Source: Devosia soli (GTDB lineage Bacteria; Pseudomonadota; Alphaproteobacteria; Rhizobiales; Devosiaceae). From it: a stretch of DNA of 64,000 nucleotides. Positions 8,250 through 18,685 of the stretch are shown piece by piece (position 1 is the first letter of the stretch; each line of letters begins with the position of its first letter). Position numbers and translations under genes: made by a program. The notes under the pieces are model-generated. The model was not told the DNA's origin. It ran no database searches and saw only the letters and a list, made by a program, of their open reading frames with translations. The stretch is taken from contig NZ_LAJG01000022.1 of the NCBI RefSeq assembly GCF_000970455.1, forward strand, positions 62,001 through 126,000, in the 5' to 3' direction.

Positions 8250-9269
8250 ATGCCGCCACGCAAACCGCCGACTATGCAGGACATTGCCCGCAAGGTCGGC
8301 GTTTCGCCCATGACCGTCAGCCGTGCCTTGCGCGATGGCACTTCGGTCAATGCCCAGACGCGCGACGCTATTCGTCAGGCTGTCGAGGAGCTCGGCTATG
8401 TTTTCGACAGCACCGCCGCCAATCTTCGCCAGCAGCGCACCGGCTTTGTTGCGGTCACCATTCCCTCGATCAACAACGCCAACTTTGCTGACACCGTCCG
8501 CGGCCTCTCCGATGGGTTGAAAGCGCACGGCCTGCAGCCGCTCCTTGGCTACACCGATTACGATATCGAGCAGGAAGAGATCCTCGTCGAACAGCTCCTC
8601 CGCCGACGCCCCGAAGCCATTGTGGTAACGGGTGGTCAACACACCCCGCGTTGCCGGCGTCTGCTCCAAAGCGCCGGTATTCCAGTCATCGAAACCTGGG
8701 ATCTTCCGTCTGAACCAATCGGCCACGTGGTCGGCTTCTCCAATGCCGATGCCGCTGCCATGCTGGTCGACCATCTGGTCACCAGCGGCCGCCGCCGCAT
8801 TGCCTTTGTTGGCGGTGAGGCAGGGGGAGACTTCCGCGGCGCGGACCGCCGCGCTGGCTTTGTCGCTGCAGTCAAACGCCGCGGCATGGACGTCACGCGC
8901 CTTGTTGATGCCGGCAAGGCGCCGGTATCCATGCGCGAAGGCGCCATCGCCACCCGGACATTGTTGGAGTATGCCCCCGACACCGACGCTATTGTCTGCG
9001 TCTCCGATCTCGTCGCCTTCGGAGCGCTCACCGAATGCCAGCGCATGGGCGTCGATGTTCCAGGGCAGATCGCTATCGCCGGCTTCGGTAATTATGAAGT
9101 TGCCCAAATCTCTGTGCCGCCGATCACCACCATCGATCCGTTTCCGGAACGCATCGGGCGGCAGGCGGCCGATATCGTGCTTCAAGCGCTCGGGCTTGAA
9201 ACCGGTGCCGCCGCTTGGTCGGCAAGGCTGGAGCCCCAGCTTCTCGTCCGCGCCTCGGCACCGCGCTGA
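8250..9269 (+). CDS. LacI-family transcriptional regulator (GntR/IdnR-like)
   Basis: A 339-residue repressor. The N-terminal LacI helix-turn-helix reads MQDIARKVGVSPMTVSRAL (about residues 9-27) and is followed by the hinge helix ending near LRQQRTG. The rest is a sugar-binding domain of periplasmic-binding-protein type, with the TGGQHTPRCRRLL segment that resembles E. coli GntR's HTPR region. It is the last gene of the rightward arm and most likely binds the 6127-6140 palindrome, releasing it when a sugar acid is present. The 70-base gap before it holds no evident promoter, so it may be read from the operon and autoregulated. Confidence 0.85.
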   Translation: MPPRKPPTMQDIARKVGVSPMTVSRALRDGTSVNAQTRDAIRQAVEELGYVFDSTAANLRQQRTGFVAVTIPSINNANFADTVRGLSDGLKAHGLQPLLGYTDYDIEQEEILVEQLLRRRPEAIVVTGGQHTPRCRRLLQSAGIPVIETWDLPSEPIGHVVGFSNADAAAMLVDHLVTSGRRRIAFVGGEAGGDFRGADRRAGFVAAVKRRGMDVTRLVDAGKAPVSMREGAIATRTLLEYAPDTDAIVCVSDLVAFGALTECQRMGVDVPGQIAIAGFGNYEVAQISVPPITTIDPFPERIGRQAADIVLQALGLETGAAAWSARLEPQLLVRASAPR

Positions 9270-9272
9270 GCG

Positions 9273-9896
9273 TCAGCGCAACAGGCCTTCGCGCTCGAAT
9301 TCCTCCCAGCCGGCCAGGCGTGGGGCGTCTTCCGGGCCAGGCTTCGGTTTTTCGGAGGCAGCACGCGCTTCGGCCCGCTTCAATTTGGCCTTCCAGAGTG
9401 CATTGCGCCGATTTTCGGCCTTGGTGATTGCGTCCTCTTCGCGCCAGGTTTCGATGCGGTCGTCGTTGAGGATGTCTTCGATCACCCGTGGATCAAAGAC
9501 ATGAAAGGTGATCTTCCTCGCCCGGCCACGCAGCTTCACTGTTCTCGTTCCAGCGCTCGGCAGGCGTCCGTCCTTGAGCCAGCGATGCCGCTCGCTGGTC
9601 TTGATCGATAAGATGTCTTCGACCTCGCGCGGAATGACGGGATAGTCGCTCACCCCGCCGATCTGCGCCGCGACAACAGCCGATGCCCTGTTAAATTCGG
9701 TCTCAAGTCCTTCGGGCATGGCGAGCACCAGGCTCGTGCCGGACACGTCGAGATGTTTCTTCGCCGCCGCGGGAAGCTTGGCTCGGATTTCGAGAGCGAT
9801 GCCGCGTGCCCTGACCGACGATCCTAGCGTCGCGCTGCCCGGCAAGGGCCATTCGGCGATATATTTGGGCGTCAGTTTGGGTTTACTCTTGGCCAT
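9273..9896 (-). CDS. Conserved hypothetical protein, basic and charged C-terminus
   Basis: A 207-residue soluble protein that I do not recognise. It has no signal peptide or membrane segment. The N-terminus is lysine-rich (AKSKPKLTPKYIAEW). The middle holds RRxDRSxGVR-free globular sequence with a REVEDILSIKTSERHRWLKDG segment that looks like a small helix-turn-helix or restriction-enzyme-like substrate loop. The C-terminus is a charged helix rich in Arg, Lys, Glu and Ala. The ATG at 9896 is chosen because the upstream extension to 10076 runs opposite to and inside the neighbouring gene and has atypical composition. It follows the 9928-10326 gene by 31 bases and is probably in one operon with it. 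Confidence 0.6.
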   Translation of the reverse strand: MAKSKPKLTPKYIAEWPLPGSATLGSSVRARGIALEIRAKLPAAAKKHLDVSGTSLVLAMPEGLETEFNRASAVVAAQIGGVSDYPVIPREVEDILSIKTSERHRWLKDGRLPSAGTRTVKLRGRARKITFHVFDPRVIEDILNDDRIETWREEDAITKAENRRNALWKAKLKRAEARAASEKPKPGPEDAPRLAGWEEFEREGLLR

Positions 9897-9927
9897 GGTG
9901 ACTAAATAGGCGCGCGGCGAATCCGGT

Positions 9928-10326
9928 TCAAATCTCTTTCTCGCGCGCGGCAAACCAGTCGGCATAGGGCGTGTTCCTGGCAAGCTTGCGGTTATAATCC
10001 GGTGCGCCGTCCGTCCACCAAACGGGGCCACGCTCGCCGAGGCCGCGTTTTGCCGCGTCAACTGCCGCACGGGCATCGGCCCGTAGCTGCGGGTCCTTCG
10101 ATCGCACTTGTCGCCTCGCTTCCATCAGGCTTTTGACCAGGCGCTCGCGCTCCGGCTCGGCAAGGCGAGGGTTCGTGGACCGCCACAGCCGGCCACGCAC
10201 GATGATATAGCGGCCGTCGGGGGTCCGTAGCGGGCTCTTGTGGTCATGCGATGAAATTCTCAACGCGGCCCCGCGATTAAAGATCGAGGGGAACGCGAGG
10301 TCCGCCCTGCCGTTCCTAGGCAGCAC
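9928..10326 (-). CDS. Conserved proteobacterial hypothetical protein
   Basis: Up to 132 residues. The core TPDGRYIIVRGRLWRSTNP, followed by a charged helix and the C-terminal GERGPVWWTDGAPDYNRK, is a pattern I recall from small conserved hypothetical proteins across proteobacteria. Its function is unknown to me. The frame opens with GTG at 10326, but conservation seems to start near the SPLRTPDGRY segment, so a TTG start about 20 codons in is also possible. It is divergent from the 10335 gene with only 8 bases between the outer starts, which argues that at least one true start lies further in. Confidence 0.65.
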   Translation of the reverse strand: MLPRNGRADLAFPSIFNRGAALRISSHDHKSPLRTPDGRYIIVRGRLWRSTNPRLAEPERERLVKSLMEARRQVRSKDPQLRADARAAVDAAKRGLGERGPVWWTDGAPDYNRKLARNTPYADWFAAREKEI

Positions 10327-10334
10327 ACACTGCT

Positions 10335-10601
10335 ATGGAGAGACCGGTGACCACCTTGAAAGACCTTACCGACAAGGCACTCGCCGTCTTTGCCTTCGCC
10401 GCCTACCATCAGCTGGAAAGCGGCGATGCAATCACCAGCGTCACTACGGCGGATGGCGCTGGCCATCGTGCCGATCCCGCAGCCGTCGACGAACTGACCA
10501 AAATGGGGCTCGGTTCCGTCAAGGAGCAGCGCTTCGTCTTTAGCGATGAGGGCCAGCGCATGCTGAGCCAGATCATCGACCGCATCAAAGGATCGGTTTG
10601 A
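10335..10601 (+). CDS. Small conserved hypothetical protein
   Basis: An 88-residue soluble protein (TLKDLTDKALAVFAFAAYHQL at the N-terminus) with no signal peptide, membrane segment or known motif. Two starts compete. The ATG at 10335 has no ribosome binding site. An in-frame GTG at 10347 follows GGAGAG (10337-10342) by 4 bases, giving 84 residues beginning VTTLKDL. I list the longer form. The protein looks like a small all-helical / winged-helix-sized domain, but I cannot assign it. Confidence 0.55.
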   Translation: MERPVTTLKDLTDKALAVFAFAAYHQLESGDAITSVTTADGAGHRADPAAVDELTKMGLGSVKEQRFVFSDEGQRMLSQIIDRIKGSV

Positions 10602-10659
10602 CGGTTTAGAGGGAACGAGCGCTGTCATCTTCCGTTGCTCGATCAGCAAGGAGATCGAG

Positions 10660-11484
10660 ATGCCCGACCAGAAATTCGAAACGCTCGCCCGCTTTGGTTA
10701 TGGCGCCCGTGGCGTCGTCTATGGCCTGCTGGGTATTTTGACGCTCGCCTCTGCCTTCTGGGGCGGCGGCTCCGAGGATACCAATAGCGCGCTTTCGAGC
10801 CTTCTTGGTTTGCCGTTTGGTCGCATTGTCCTTGGCCTCATCGCCATTGGCCTTCTGGGCTATGTTTTGTGGAAGCTGGCGCAGGGCTTTCTCAACGCCG
10901 ACCACGAAGATGACAGTCCCAAGGGCCTGATGGCCCGCTCCGGCAACCTCATCAGTGCCGGCGCCAATATCTTCCTCTTGCTGACGGCGGCGCGTCTTGC
11001 CTGGCAAGGCGGCGGTAGTAGCGGTGGTGGTAATGGTGAAGAAAATGCCTCGGCCTGGCTCATGCAGCAGCCTTTCGGGCCGTTCCTGCTGGGCATTGCC
11101 GGCGCCGGCATCGTGGCGGCGGGCATGGTGCAGATCTGGTATGGGGCAAGCGGGAAATTCCAGCATCGCCTCTCGCTGCCGGCGCACAATGATTTCCTGG
11201 TACAGGTGTCGCGCTTCGGGCTTATCGCACGCGGCCTCGTCATCGCCGTTATCGGCGGCTTCGTCGTCTATGCCGCTTTCACCGTCTCGCCCGAACAGGC
11301 TGGTGGCATTCGCGAGGCGCTCGATTACTTCCACCAGCTGCCTTTCGGCAATTGGCTCTATGCGATCATGGCGCTCGGGCTCATCGCTTTCGGCATCTAT
11401 GGCATTATCCAGGCGCGTTACCGCCACATCGACGCGCCAAACATGCCCTCCGCGCCGCGCGGGCTACATGTGCCGGTTGGCTAA
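10660..11484 (+). CDS. DUF1206 family integral membrane protein
   Basis: A 274-residue inner-membrane protein made of three repeats, each of two transmembrane segments and starting with an aromatic-Gly motif (RFGYGARGVVYGLLG, RSGNLISAGANIF, RFGLIARGLVIAVIG). This repeat is the DUF1206 signature; function is unknown. A glycine/serine-rich linker (GGGSSGGGNGEE) follows the second repeat's first helix. The ribosome binding site AGGAGAT lies just before the ATG. The last four bases overlap the convergent kinase gene. Confidence 0.8.
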   Translation: MPDQKFETLARFGYGARGVVYGLLGILTLASAFWGGGSEDTNSALSSLLGLPFGRIVLGLIAIGLLGYVLWKLAQGFLNADHEDDSPKGLMARSGNLISAGANIFLLLTAARLAWQGGGSSGGGNGEENASAWLMQQPFGPFLLGIAGAGIVAAGMVQIWYGASGKFQHRLSLPAHNDFLVQVSRFGLIARGLVIAVIGGFVVYAAFTVSPEQAGGIREALDYFHQLPFGNWLYAIMALGLIAFGIYGIIQARYRHIDAPNMPSAPRGLHVPVG

Positions 11485-12932
11485 AAGCGCCGGTTGAAGG
11501 CTTTGAGATCTTCGTAGAGCGCTCGGTAGTGCCCGAAGCGCTCTGCGTAAAACGCTTTGCGGGAGAGGTTTGGCGTAAAGGTCCGATCGAACCGGACGAG
11601 GTTGCGCACCGCCGCGCTCAATGAGGCAAATGCGCCGCTGCCGACACCTGCAATAATGGCGGCGCCGAGGGCGGCGGCTGCCGGGATGTCTGTTCGCCTC
11701 AGCGGCTTGCCAAGCACGTCGGCACGGATCTGGCACCAAAGGTCGGACCGTGCACCGCCCCCGCTGATATTGATTATATCCGGATCGACGGCTGCAGAAT
11801 TTTGTAGCGTTTCGAACGCCCAGCGTACGGAATGTGCCACCCCCTCCATCACGGCCAGGGTCACTTGCTCGGGCCCCGCATTGGCGTCGACCCGCGCGAA
11901 GACGCCGCGCGAGCCGGCATCCCAGACCGGCGCACGTTCTCCCGCCAGGTGCGGCAGAAAGATGGGCGTCGTCATCTCCGGCATCACGCCGGCTGTCCGC
12001 TCGATCAGTTCTGCCGGGGTGCGGCCGAGAAGGTTTGAAAGCCAGGTCATCGAAGCGCCGCCCGATTGGGTGGGCGCCGCATGCATACGGATGCCGTCAT
12101 AGGGCGGGAAGAGGATCACGCCGGGGGTAGGAACAACCGTGTCCGAAACGATACCCGGAATCTCGCTGGTGCCCGATTGATACATCGCATCGCCATCATC
12201 AACGACGCCACACCCGAACATGCCGGCCCAGGCATCCATCGCGCCGACCATGACGGGTGTTCCTGCGAAGGGCCGGTCCGAAGCAATCCTGCCCACGATG
12301 TGCTGGAACGGGAAAAGAGCTGGCAGCTTGCCGGCCGCGCCCGGCACGAGCGCAAGGAGCGACTTCACATAGGCGCCATCCGTGTCGACCAGCCCGACCG
12401 CGGCGATGGCATCGCTGGCTACTTCGCCTGTAAGCTTGAGAGCCACGAAATCCTTGGGCAGCAACACATGCCGCGTCGCGGCCCAGTTCTGTGGCTCGGT
12501 TCGTGCCACGAAGGCCATGCGCGAGAGCGCATGGCTCGCATCGATCGGAACCGGCCCACCGAACCAAACTGTCTTTTGCTCGGCACTCACCTGTCGATCA
12601 AGAAGGGATGCATCCTCGGCCGCCCGGGTATCTTGCCAGGTGATCGCCGGCCGCAGCGCATCTCCGCGGGCATCGACAAAAACATGGGAATTGACCTGCG
12701 AAGTCAGTCCGATGCCGATTACGCGGGAGGGGTCGACCACTCCCGAAAAATGGCCGAGCGCGCCGAAGACGCCTTCGAGCCAATCGTCCGGCCGCTGTTC
12801 GGCCATGCCGGGAACGCTGCGCAGCGTGGGGTGGGGATGCTCGAAGCCCGCCAATTGCCGGCCGCTTCCATCGATCAGCGTCGCCTTGGTCGCCGTCGTT
12901 CCGACATCGATCCCGATCAGGCAGAAATCCAT
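11481..12932 (-). CDS. FGGY-family carbohydrate kinase (xylulokinase-like)
   Basis: A 483-residue sugar kinase. The N-terminal ATPase motif GIDVGTTATKATLID binds the phosphates. The middle carries GAMDAWAGMFG and SGTSEIPG. The C-terminal half has LAGERAPVWDAGSRGVF and the adenosine motif ISGGGARSDLWCQI, as in xylulokinases and related pentulose/hexulose kinases. The start at 12932 is preceded by GGGGGAGAA; an upstream extension to 12995 would add unrelated residues. It is divergent from a sugar ABC operon, so it probably phosphorylates the sugar or polyol that transporter brings in. The substrate could be xylulose, ribulose, erythritol or another polyol-derived ketose. Confidence 0.8.
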   Translation of the reverse strand: MDFCLIGIDVGTTATKATLIDGSGRQLAGFEHPHPTLRSVPGMAEQRPDDWLEGVFGALGHFSGVVDPSRVIGIGLTSQVNSHVFVDARGDALRPAITWQDTRAAEDASLLDRQVSAEQKTVWFGGPVPIDASHALSRMAFVARTEPQNWAATRHVLLPKDFVALKLTGEVASDAIAAVGLVDTDGAYVKSLLALVPGAAGKLPALFPFQHIVGRIASDRPFAGTPVMVGAMDAWAGMFGCGVVDDGDAMYQSGTSEIPGIVSDTVVPTPGVILFPPYDGIRMHAAPTQSGGASMTWLSNLLGRTPAELIERTAGVMPEMTTPIFLPHLAGERAPVWDAGSRGVFARVDANAGPEQVTLAVMEGVAHSVRWAFETLQNSAAVDPDIINISGGGARSDLWCQIRADVLGKPLRRTDIPAAAALGAAIIAGVGSGAFASLSAAVRNLVRFDRTFTPNLSRKAFYAERFGHYRALYEDLKAFNRRF

Positions 12933-12955
12933 GCCCGTTCTCCCCCAAATCCCGC

Positions 12956-12983
12956 TTGCTGTCCGGCATGCGCCCCTTATAGT
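12956..12983 (+). promoter_or_regulatory. Candidate sigma-70-type promoter for the sugar ABC operon
   Basis: TTGCTG (12956-12961) and TATAGT (12978-12983) are spaced by 16 bases and lie about 70 bases before the binding-protein start. A small inverted repeat CCTTG-N5-CAAGG (12985-12999) follows the -10 element and could be an operator. Assigned by eye only. Confidence 0.35.
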
Positions 12984-13049
12984 GCCTTGAAGCACAAGGA
13001 AAACAACCGCCCGCTGCCCCGCTGGCGGAGATAGCAGGAGGGCTCATCC

Positions 13050-13982
13050 GTGTCGCTCAATAAATCCACTCTGGCTCTGGCCGGGATTCTTCTCGCCACC
13101 ACGGCTCTGGGCACAGGCGCTGCCTTCGCGCAGGCCAAGGTCGCAATCGTTACGCCCTATATGGCTCAGCCCGGCACTCAGTTTTATGTCGAGGCCTTCC
13201 AGGCCGTCGCCGACGAAAACGACTGGGACGTCAATGTCATCGACACGGCCGGCGACGTCGCCGCAGTCATCAGCCGCATCGAAGATCTCGTGGTCCAGAA
13301 CGTCGATGCCATCGTCATCAATGTCGACCCGACCCAGGTCACTGCCGGTCTCCAGGCCGCCAAGGATGCCGGCATTCCGGTCTTCGGCATGGATGCGGGC
13401 GCTGATCCGCTGCTTGTTACCAATGTAACCTCCAATGGCTATGCCATGGCCGCCGAAACCTCGACCTATGTTGCCGATCGCATCAAGGGTGAAGGCAATG
13501 TCGTCATGTTCGTGTTCGAGGCCTTCCCGCCGGTGCAGGTGCGTGGCGTCGTGGCTGATGCGGTCTTTGGCAATTATCCAGATATCAAGGTGCTCGATCG
13601 CGTGACGCCCGACGTCTCCGATGGCGGCATTGCCGATAGCCGCGCCAAGATGGAAGCGATCCTGTCGGCCAATCCCGAGCCGGGCAGCATCAAAGCGGTC
13701 TGGGCCGCATGGGATCAGCCGGCCCTCGGCGCGCTGCAGGCCATCGAAGATGCCGGTCGCTCCGGCGAAGGCATCGTCATCACCGGCATCGACGCCAATC
13801 CCCAGGCCCGCGAGGCCATTGCCGCCGGCGGTAATTTCGAAGCCTCGGTCGCCCAGGATTTTTCGGGGATCGGCGCTGCCACCGCCGATGCCGTCGCCCG
13901 CGTGCTGGCTGGCGAGGAGATCCTGCAGTCGGTCACCTACGTGCCGACGAAGCTGATCACCAAGGCCAACGCCACCGAGTAA
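13050..13982 (+). CDS. Sugar ABC transporter periplasmic substrate-binding protein (RbsB family)
   Basis: A 310-residue secreted binding protein of the ribose/galactose type. Residues 1-27 form a Sec signal peptide ending in GAAFA, just before the mature QAKVAIVTPYMAQPG. The mature part shows the two-domain periplasmic-binding fold, with NVIDTAGDVAAVISRIEDLV and GIDANPQAREAIAAGG. The start is a GTG preceded by AGGAGGG. It heads a three-gene operon (binding protein, ATPase, permease) divergent from the FGGY kinase. Ligand unknown; a pentose or polyol fits the kinase. Confidence 0.85.
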   Translation: MSLNKSTLALAGILLATTALGTGAAFAQAKVAIVTPYMAQPGTQFYVEAFQAVADENDWDVNVIDTAGDVAAVISRIEDLVVQNVDAIVINVDPTQVTAGLQAAKDAGIPVFGMDAGADPLLVTNVTSNGYAMAAETSTYVADRIKGEGNVVMFVFEAFPPVQVRGVVADAVFGNYPDIKVLDRVTPDVSDGGIADSRAKMEAILSANPEPGSIKAVWAAWDQPALGALQAIEDAGRSGEGIVITGIDANPQAREAIAAGGNFEASVAQDFSGIGAATADAVARVLAGEEILQSVTYVPTKLITKANATE

Positions 13983-14023
13983 TTGGTCTTTTGTCCGAAA
14001 ATCCGCTAGGGGAGGGGCCCATC

Positions 14024-15544
<1,521 letters not shown>

Positions 15545-15547
15545 GAC

Positions 15548-16507
15548 ATGGTCTTCATTCGCCGCTACGGCACCCTGATCGGCTTCGTCGCCATCCTCGT
15601 CTTCTTCTCCGTCATGCTGCCCGCCACGTTCCCCACCGCGCGCAACTGGCTCAACATCACCCAGCAGACTTCCATGCTCATGGTGGTCGCCGCCGGCATG
15701 ACGGTCGTCATGGTCATGGGCGATTTCGATCTTTCGGTCGGCTCCGCCGCTAGCCTTGCCGGCATCGTCGCCGCCCTGATGATGGCCGCCGGTCAACCGA
15801 TCTGGGCGGCGGTTTCGATTGCGCTCGCCGTCGGCCTTCTCGGTGGTGCCTTCAATGGCGCCATGGTCAGCCTCGTCGGCATCCTGCCCTTCATCGCGAC
15901 GCTTGCGACCATGACCATGTTTTCCGGCCTCGCCTTCGTCGTCAGCGGCGGCAAGACCATTTCGGGTCGCGCCATCCCCGAAGACTTCGGCAATTTCGCG
16001 CGCGGTGGCATTCCGCTCGGCGACTGGGGCGGTGTCGCCGTGAGCCTTCCTAATCTCTCGATCATCGCGATTCTCGTGATCCTCGTTGTCTGGATCCTTC
16101 TTGAACAAACCACCTTTGGCCGCCGCCTTTACGCCATGGGCGGCAATATGGAAGCGGCGCATCTGAGCGGCATCGCCGTCAAGCGTCTACGCCTCATCGC
16201 CTTCTCGCTGACCGGCCTCGCCGCCGCCGCGGGAGGCCTCATGTATGCGAGCCGCGTTGCGTCGGCCAATCCGGTCCAGGGCAGTGGCCTCATGCTCAAT
16301 GCCATCGCCGCGGTTTTTCTCGGCACCACCATGAGCCGACACGGCGAACCGCGCATTCTTGCCACCGTCGTCGGCGTCATCGTGCTCGGTGTCCTCGACA
16401 ATGGCCTCACCCAGTTGAGCGTCGATAGCTATATCCGCCAGGTCCTTGTCGGCGCGCTGATCCTCGTTGCCGTCGGTGCAGGCTCGCTCGGCCAGAAGCG
16501 CCGCTAG
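15548..16507 (+). CDS. Sugar ABC transporter permease (RbsC family)
   Basis: A 319-residue inner-membrane permease with about nine hydrophobic segments. The family motif GDFDLSVGSAASLAG follows the early helices, and GRRLYAMGGNMEAAHLSGI is the coupling-helix region that contacts the ATPase. AVFLGTTMSRHGEPR lies near the C-terminus. It starts three bases after the ATPase stop. In the usual architecture two copies form the channel with the RbsA-type ATPase. Confidence 0.87.
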   Translation: MVFIRRYGTLIGFVAILVFFSVMLPATFPTARNWLNITQQTSMLMVVAAGMTVVMVMGDFDLSVGSAASLAGIVAALMMAAGQPIWAAVSIALAVGLLGGAFNGAMVSLVGILPFIATLATMTMFSGLAFVVSGGKTISGRAIPEDFGNFARGGIPLGDWGGVAVSLPNLSIIAILVILVVWILLEQTTFGRRLYAMGGNMEAAHLSGIAVKRLRLIAFSLTGLAAAAGGLMYASRVASANPVQGSGLMLNAIAAVFLGTTMSRHGEPRILATVVGVIVLGVLDNGLTQLSVDSYIRQVLVGALILVAVGAGSLGQKRR

Positions 16508-16582
16508 AGATTGAACCGGTATTGGGAGCAGTCGTAAGCTCATGGCACTAAACGTCGTTCCCCAAGCCGCCGAGAGTCAGTC

Positions 16583-17983
16583 ATGAGCAAGGCCCGTCGT
16601 TCAAGCCTGCGCGGTCGCGCCATCCTCGGCGATTTTTTCCACGCGCCGACAGTCGGCACCCTTGCCGTTCTTTTCGATACGCTGATCATCCTCGATGACG
16701 AGGGCCGCATCATCGATGTGCTTGGCCCGGACGCGCCGGAACGCAGTATGGCCGAAGCCGCTATGGGCGAGCGGATCCTCCGCCTCCCGCGAGGCACCTA
16801 TGGCCTGCCCGGCTTTGTCGATCTCCATGTCCACGCCCCGCAATATCCGCAACTGGGCCTTGCACTCGATAAGCCGCTCGAAGTCTGGCTCAACGCCTAT
16901 ACTTTTCCGCTCGAAGCCCAATATGCCGATCTCGATCTGGCCGAAAAGCGCTATCGCGTCCTTGTCGAAGACCTGCTGGCCAATGGCACGACCACCGCGC
17001 TTTACTTCGCCACCCAGCATGTCGAAGCCAGCGCGCTTCTGGCCGATCTCTGCCTCGAGCTTGGCCAGCGGGCGTTGGTCGGCAAGGTCGCTATGGACGA
17101 TCCGGCCTCGTGCCCTGATTATTATCGCGACGCCGATGCCGAAACGGCGATAGAGGGCACGCGCGCCGTCATCGATCACATCCGCTCCCATCCTGATAAT
17201 GGGGAAGGGCGCGTCCTGCCGGTTGTCACGCCACGCTTTACGCCGTCATGTTCGGAAGCTGCCTTGGAAGGGCTTGGGGCGCTTGCGCGCGAGTATGGCT
17301 GCCATATCCAGACCCATTGTTCGGAAAGCGATTGGGCCCATGGCCATGCCCTTTCCCGCTTCGGCAAGACCGATGCCGAGGCGCTGGACGGCTTTGGGCT
17401 CCTGACCCGCCACACCGTCCTTGCCCACGCCAATTTCCTCGACAACACCGATATGGATCGGGTGTCGAGCCGCGGCTCGGGCGTCGCGCATTGTGCCCTT
17501 TCCAATATCTATTTTGCCAATAGCGTTTTTCCGCTGCGCGAGGCGCTCGAGCGCCAGGTCCGTGTCGGGCTCGGTACGGACATTTCGGGTGGTCCCTCCC
17601 GTTCGATGTTCGACGCGTGCCTCACAACCGTCCGGTCGTCGCGCATGCTCGAAGAAGGCGTCGATCCGGCGCTGCCCAAAGACCGGCGCGGCCGGCCCAA
17701 TTCTGCCGTCGATCTCGTCACTGCTTTTCACCTGGCGACCGCCGGCGGCGCCGATGTGCTCGACCTGCCGGTGGGACGGCTGGAAAAGGGTTGCCGCTTC
17801 GATGTGGTCCTGATCGACGCCAGTGCACGCGCGGGCGGCATACGCCTTTTTGAAACGGTTGCGCCCGAGGCGATCTTTGAAAAGATCATCCATGGCGCCA
17901 CCCGCGCCAATATATCGTCCGTCTTCGTCGATGGCTATGAAGTCGCCGGCACAGCGGCCATTGCGGATGGTCCCACCAGATGA
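16583..17983 (+). CDS. guaD: Guanine deaminase
   Basis: A 466-residue amidohydrolase that deaminates guanine to xanthine and ammonia in the cytoplasm. The zinc motif is LPGFVDLHVHAPQYPQLG (His82, His84). CHIQTHCSESDW holds the next histidine and glutamate, and HTVLAHANFL and GLGTDISGGPSRSMFD supply the remaining zinc and catalytic residues. This set is specific to guanine deaminases among amidohydrolases. The gene follows the sugar ABC operon by 75 bases and overlaps the DUF2270 gene by four (ATGA). The neighbourhood raises the possibility that the ABC system carries a nucleoside or ribose, but this is inference. Confidence 0.87.
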   Translation: MSKARRSSLRGRAILGDFFHAPTVGTLAVLFDTLIILDDEGRIIDVLGPDAPERSMAEAAMGERILRLPRGTYGLPGFVDLHVHAPQYPQLGLALDKPLEVWLNAYTFPLEAQYADLDLAEKRYRVLVEDLLANGTTTALYFATQHVEASALLADLCLELGQRALVGKVAMDDPASCPDYYRDADAETAIEGTRAVIDHIRSHPDNGEGRVLPVVTPRFTPSCSEAALEGLGALAREYGCHIQTHCSESDWAHGHALSRFGKTDAEALDGFGLLTRHTVLAHANFLDNTDMDRVSSRGSGVAHCALSNIYFANSVFPLREALERQVRVGLGTDISGGPSRSMFDACLTTVRSSRMLEEGVDPALPKDRRGRPNSAVDLVTAFHLATAGGADVLDLPVGRLEKGCRFDVVLIDASARAGGIRLFETVAPEAIFEKIIHGATRANISSVFVDGYEVAGTAAIADGPTR

Positions 17984-18681
17984 CCGGTCCCGATTCCACC
18001 CCGATCATGAACCCGGTCGCCCTTGCCACCCTGCCGCAAAGCCAGGCCGAGGCGACCAATGCGATGATCCACTATTATCGCGCCGAGATGGGCCGCATGA
18101 ATTACTGGCGCTCGCGGCTCGATCTCACGACCAATTGGGCGATCACGGTCATGGCGGCCATGCTCTCGGTGACCCTGTCGACGCCGAGCGCCCACCATGG
18201 CCTCGTGCTCTTTGCCATGGTTATCCTCATGCTGCTTCTCGGCGTAGAAGCCCGGCGCTATCGGTTCTTCGATGTCTATCGCATGCGCGTGCGCCAGTTC
18301 GAGCGCCACTATTTCGCGCAGTTCTTTGGCCCAGAGCCCCAGGCGGGGGCCGAGCCGTGGCTGCAGATGCTGGCGCAGGATCTCAAGCATCCACGATTCC
18401 GCATCACCTTCTGGCGCGCCATGGGGCGGCGCCTGAGGCGCAACTACATCTGGATGTTCCTGATCCTGCTTTTGGCCTGGCTTCTCAAGATCGCCTCGCC
18501 CGATCTTCAATCGGGCGTGCATCTCGATCCCGTCCGTCCGGTCGCTACGCTGGTCGCGCAGGCGTCGACCGGCCCGGTGCCGGGCTGGTTCATGGTTGGG
18601 ATCGTCGCCGTCTTCTATGCCGTCCTGCTCTTTGTCGCCTATTCAAGCCGCGAGCGCGGTGGTGACGAAGTCAGGGTATAG
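17980..18681 (+). CDS. DUF2270 family membrane protein
   Basis: A 233-residue protein with four hydrophobic segments. The N-terminal motif HYYRAEMGRMNYWRSRLD followed by TTNWAI is the mark of the DUF2270 family, whose function is not known. Basic stretches (RRLRRNY) lie between the membrane segments. It overlaps guaD by four bases, so it is translationally coupled to it, although a functional link with purine degradation is not evident. The stop lies 4 bases from the convergent LOV-kinase gene. Confidence 0.8.
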   Translation: MTGPDSTPIMNPVALATLPQSQAEATNAMIHYYRAEMGRMNYWRSRLDLTTNWAITVMAAMLSVTLSTPSAHHGLVLFAMVILMLLLGVEARRYRFFDVYRMRVRQFERHYFAQFFGPEPQAGAEPWLQMLAQDLKHPRFRITFWRAMGRRLRRNYIWMFLILLLAWLLKIASPDLQSGVHLDPVRPVATLVAQASTGPVPGWFMVGIVAVFYAVLLFVAYSSRERGGDEVRV

Positions 18682-18685
18682 ATGC

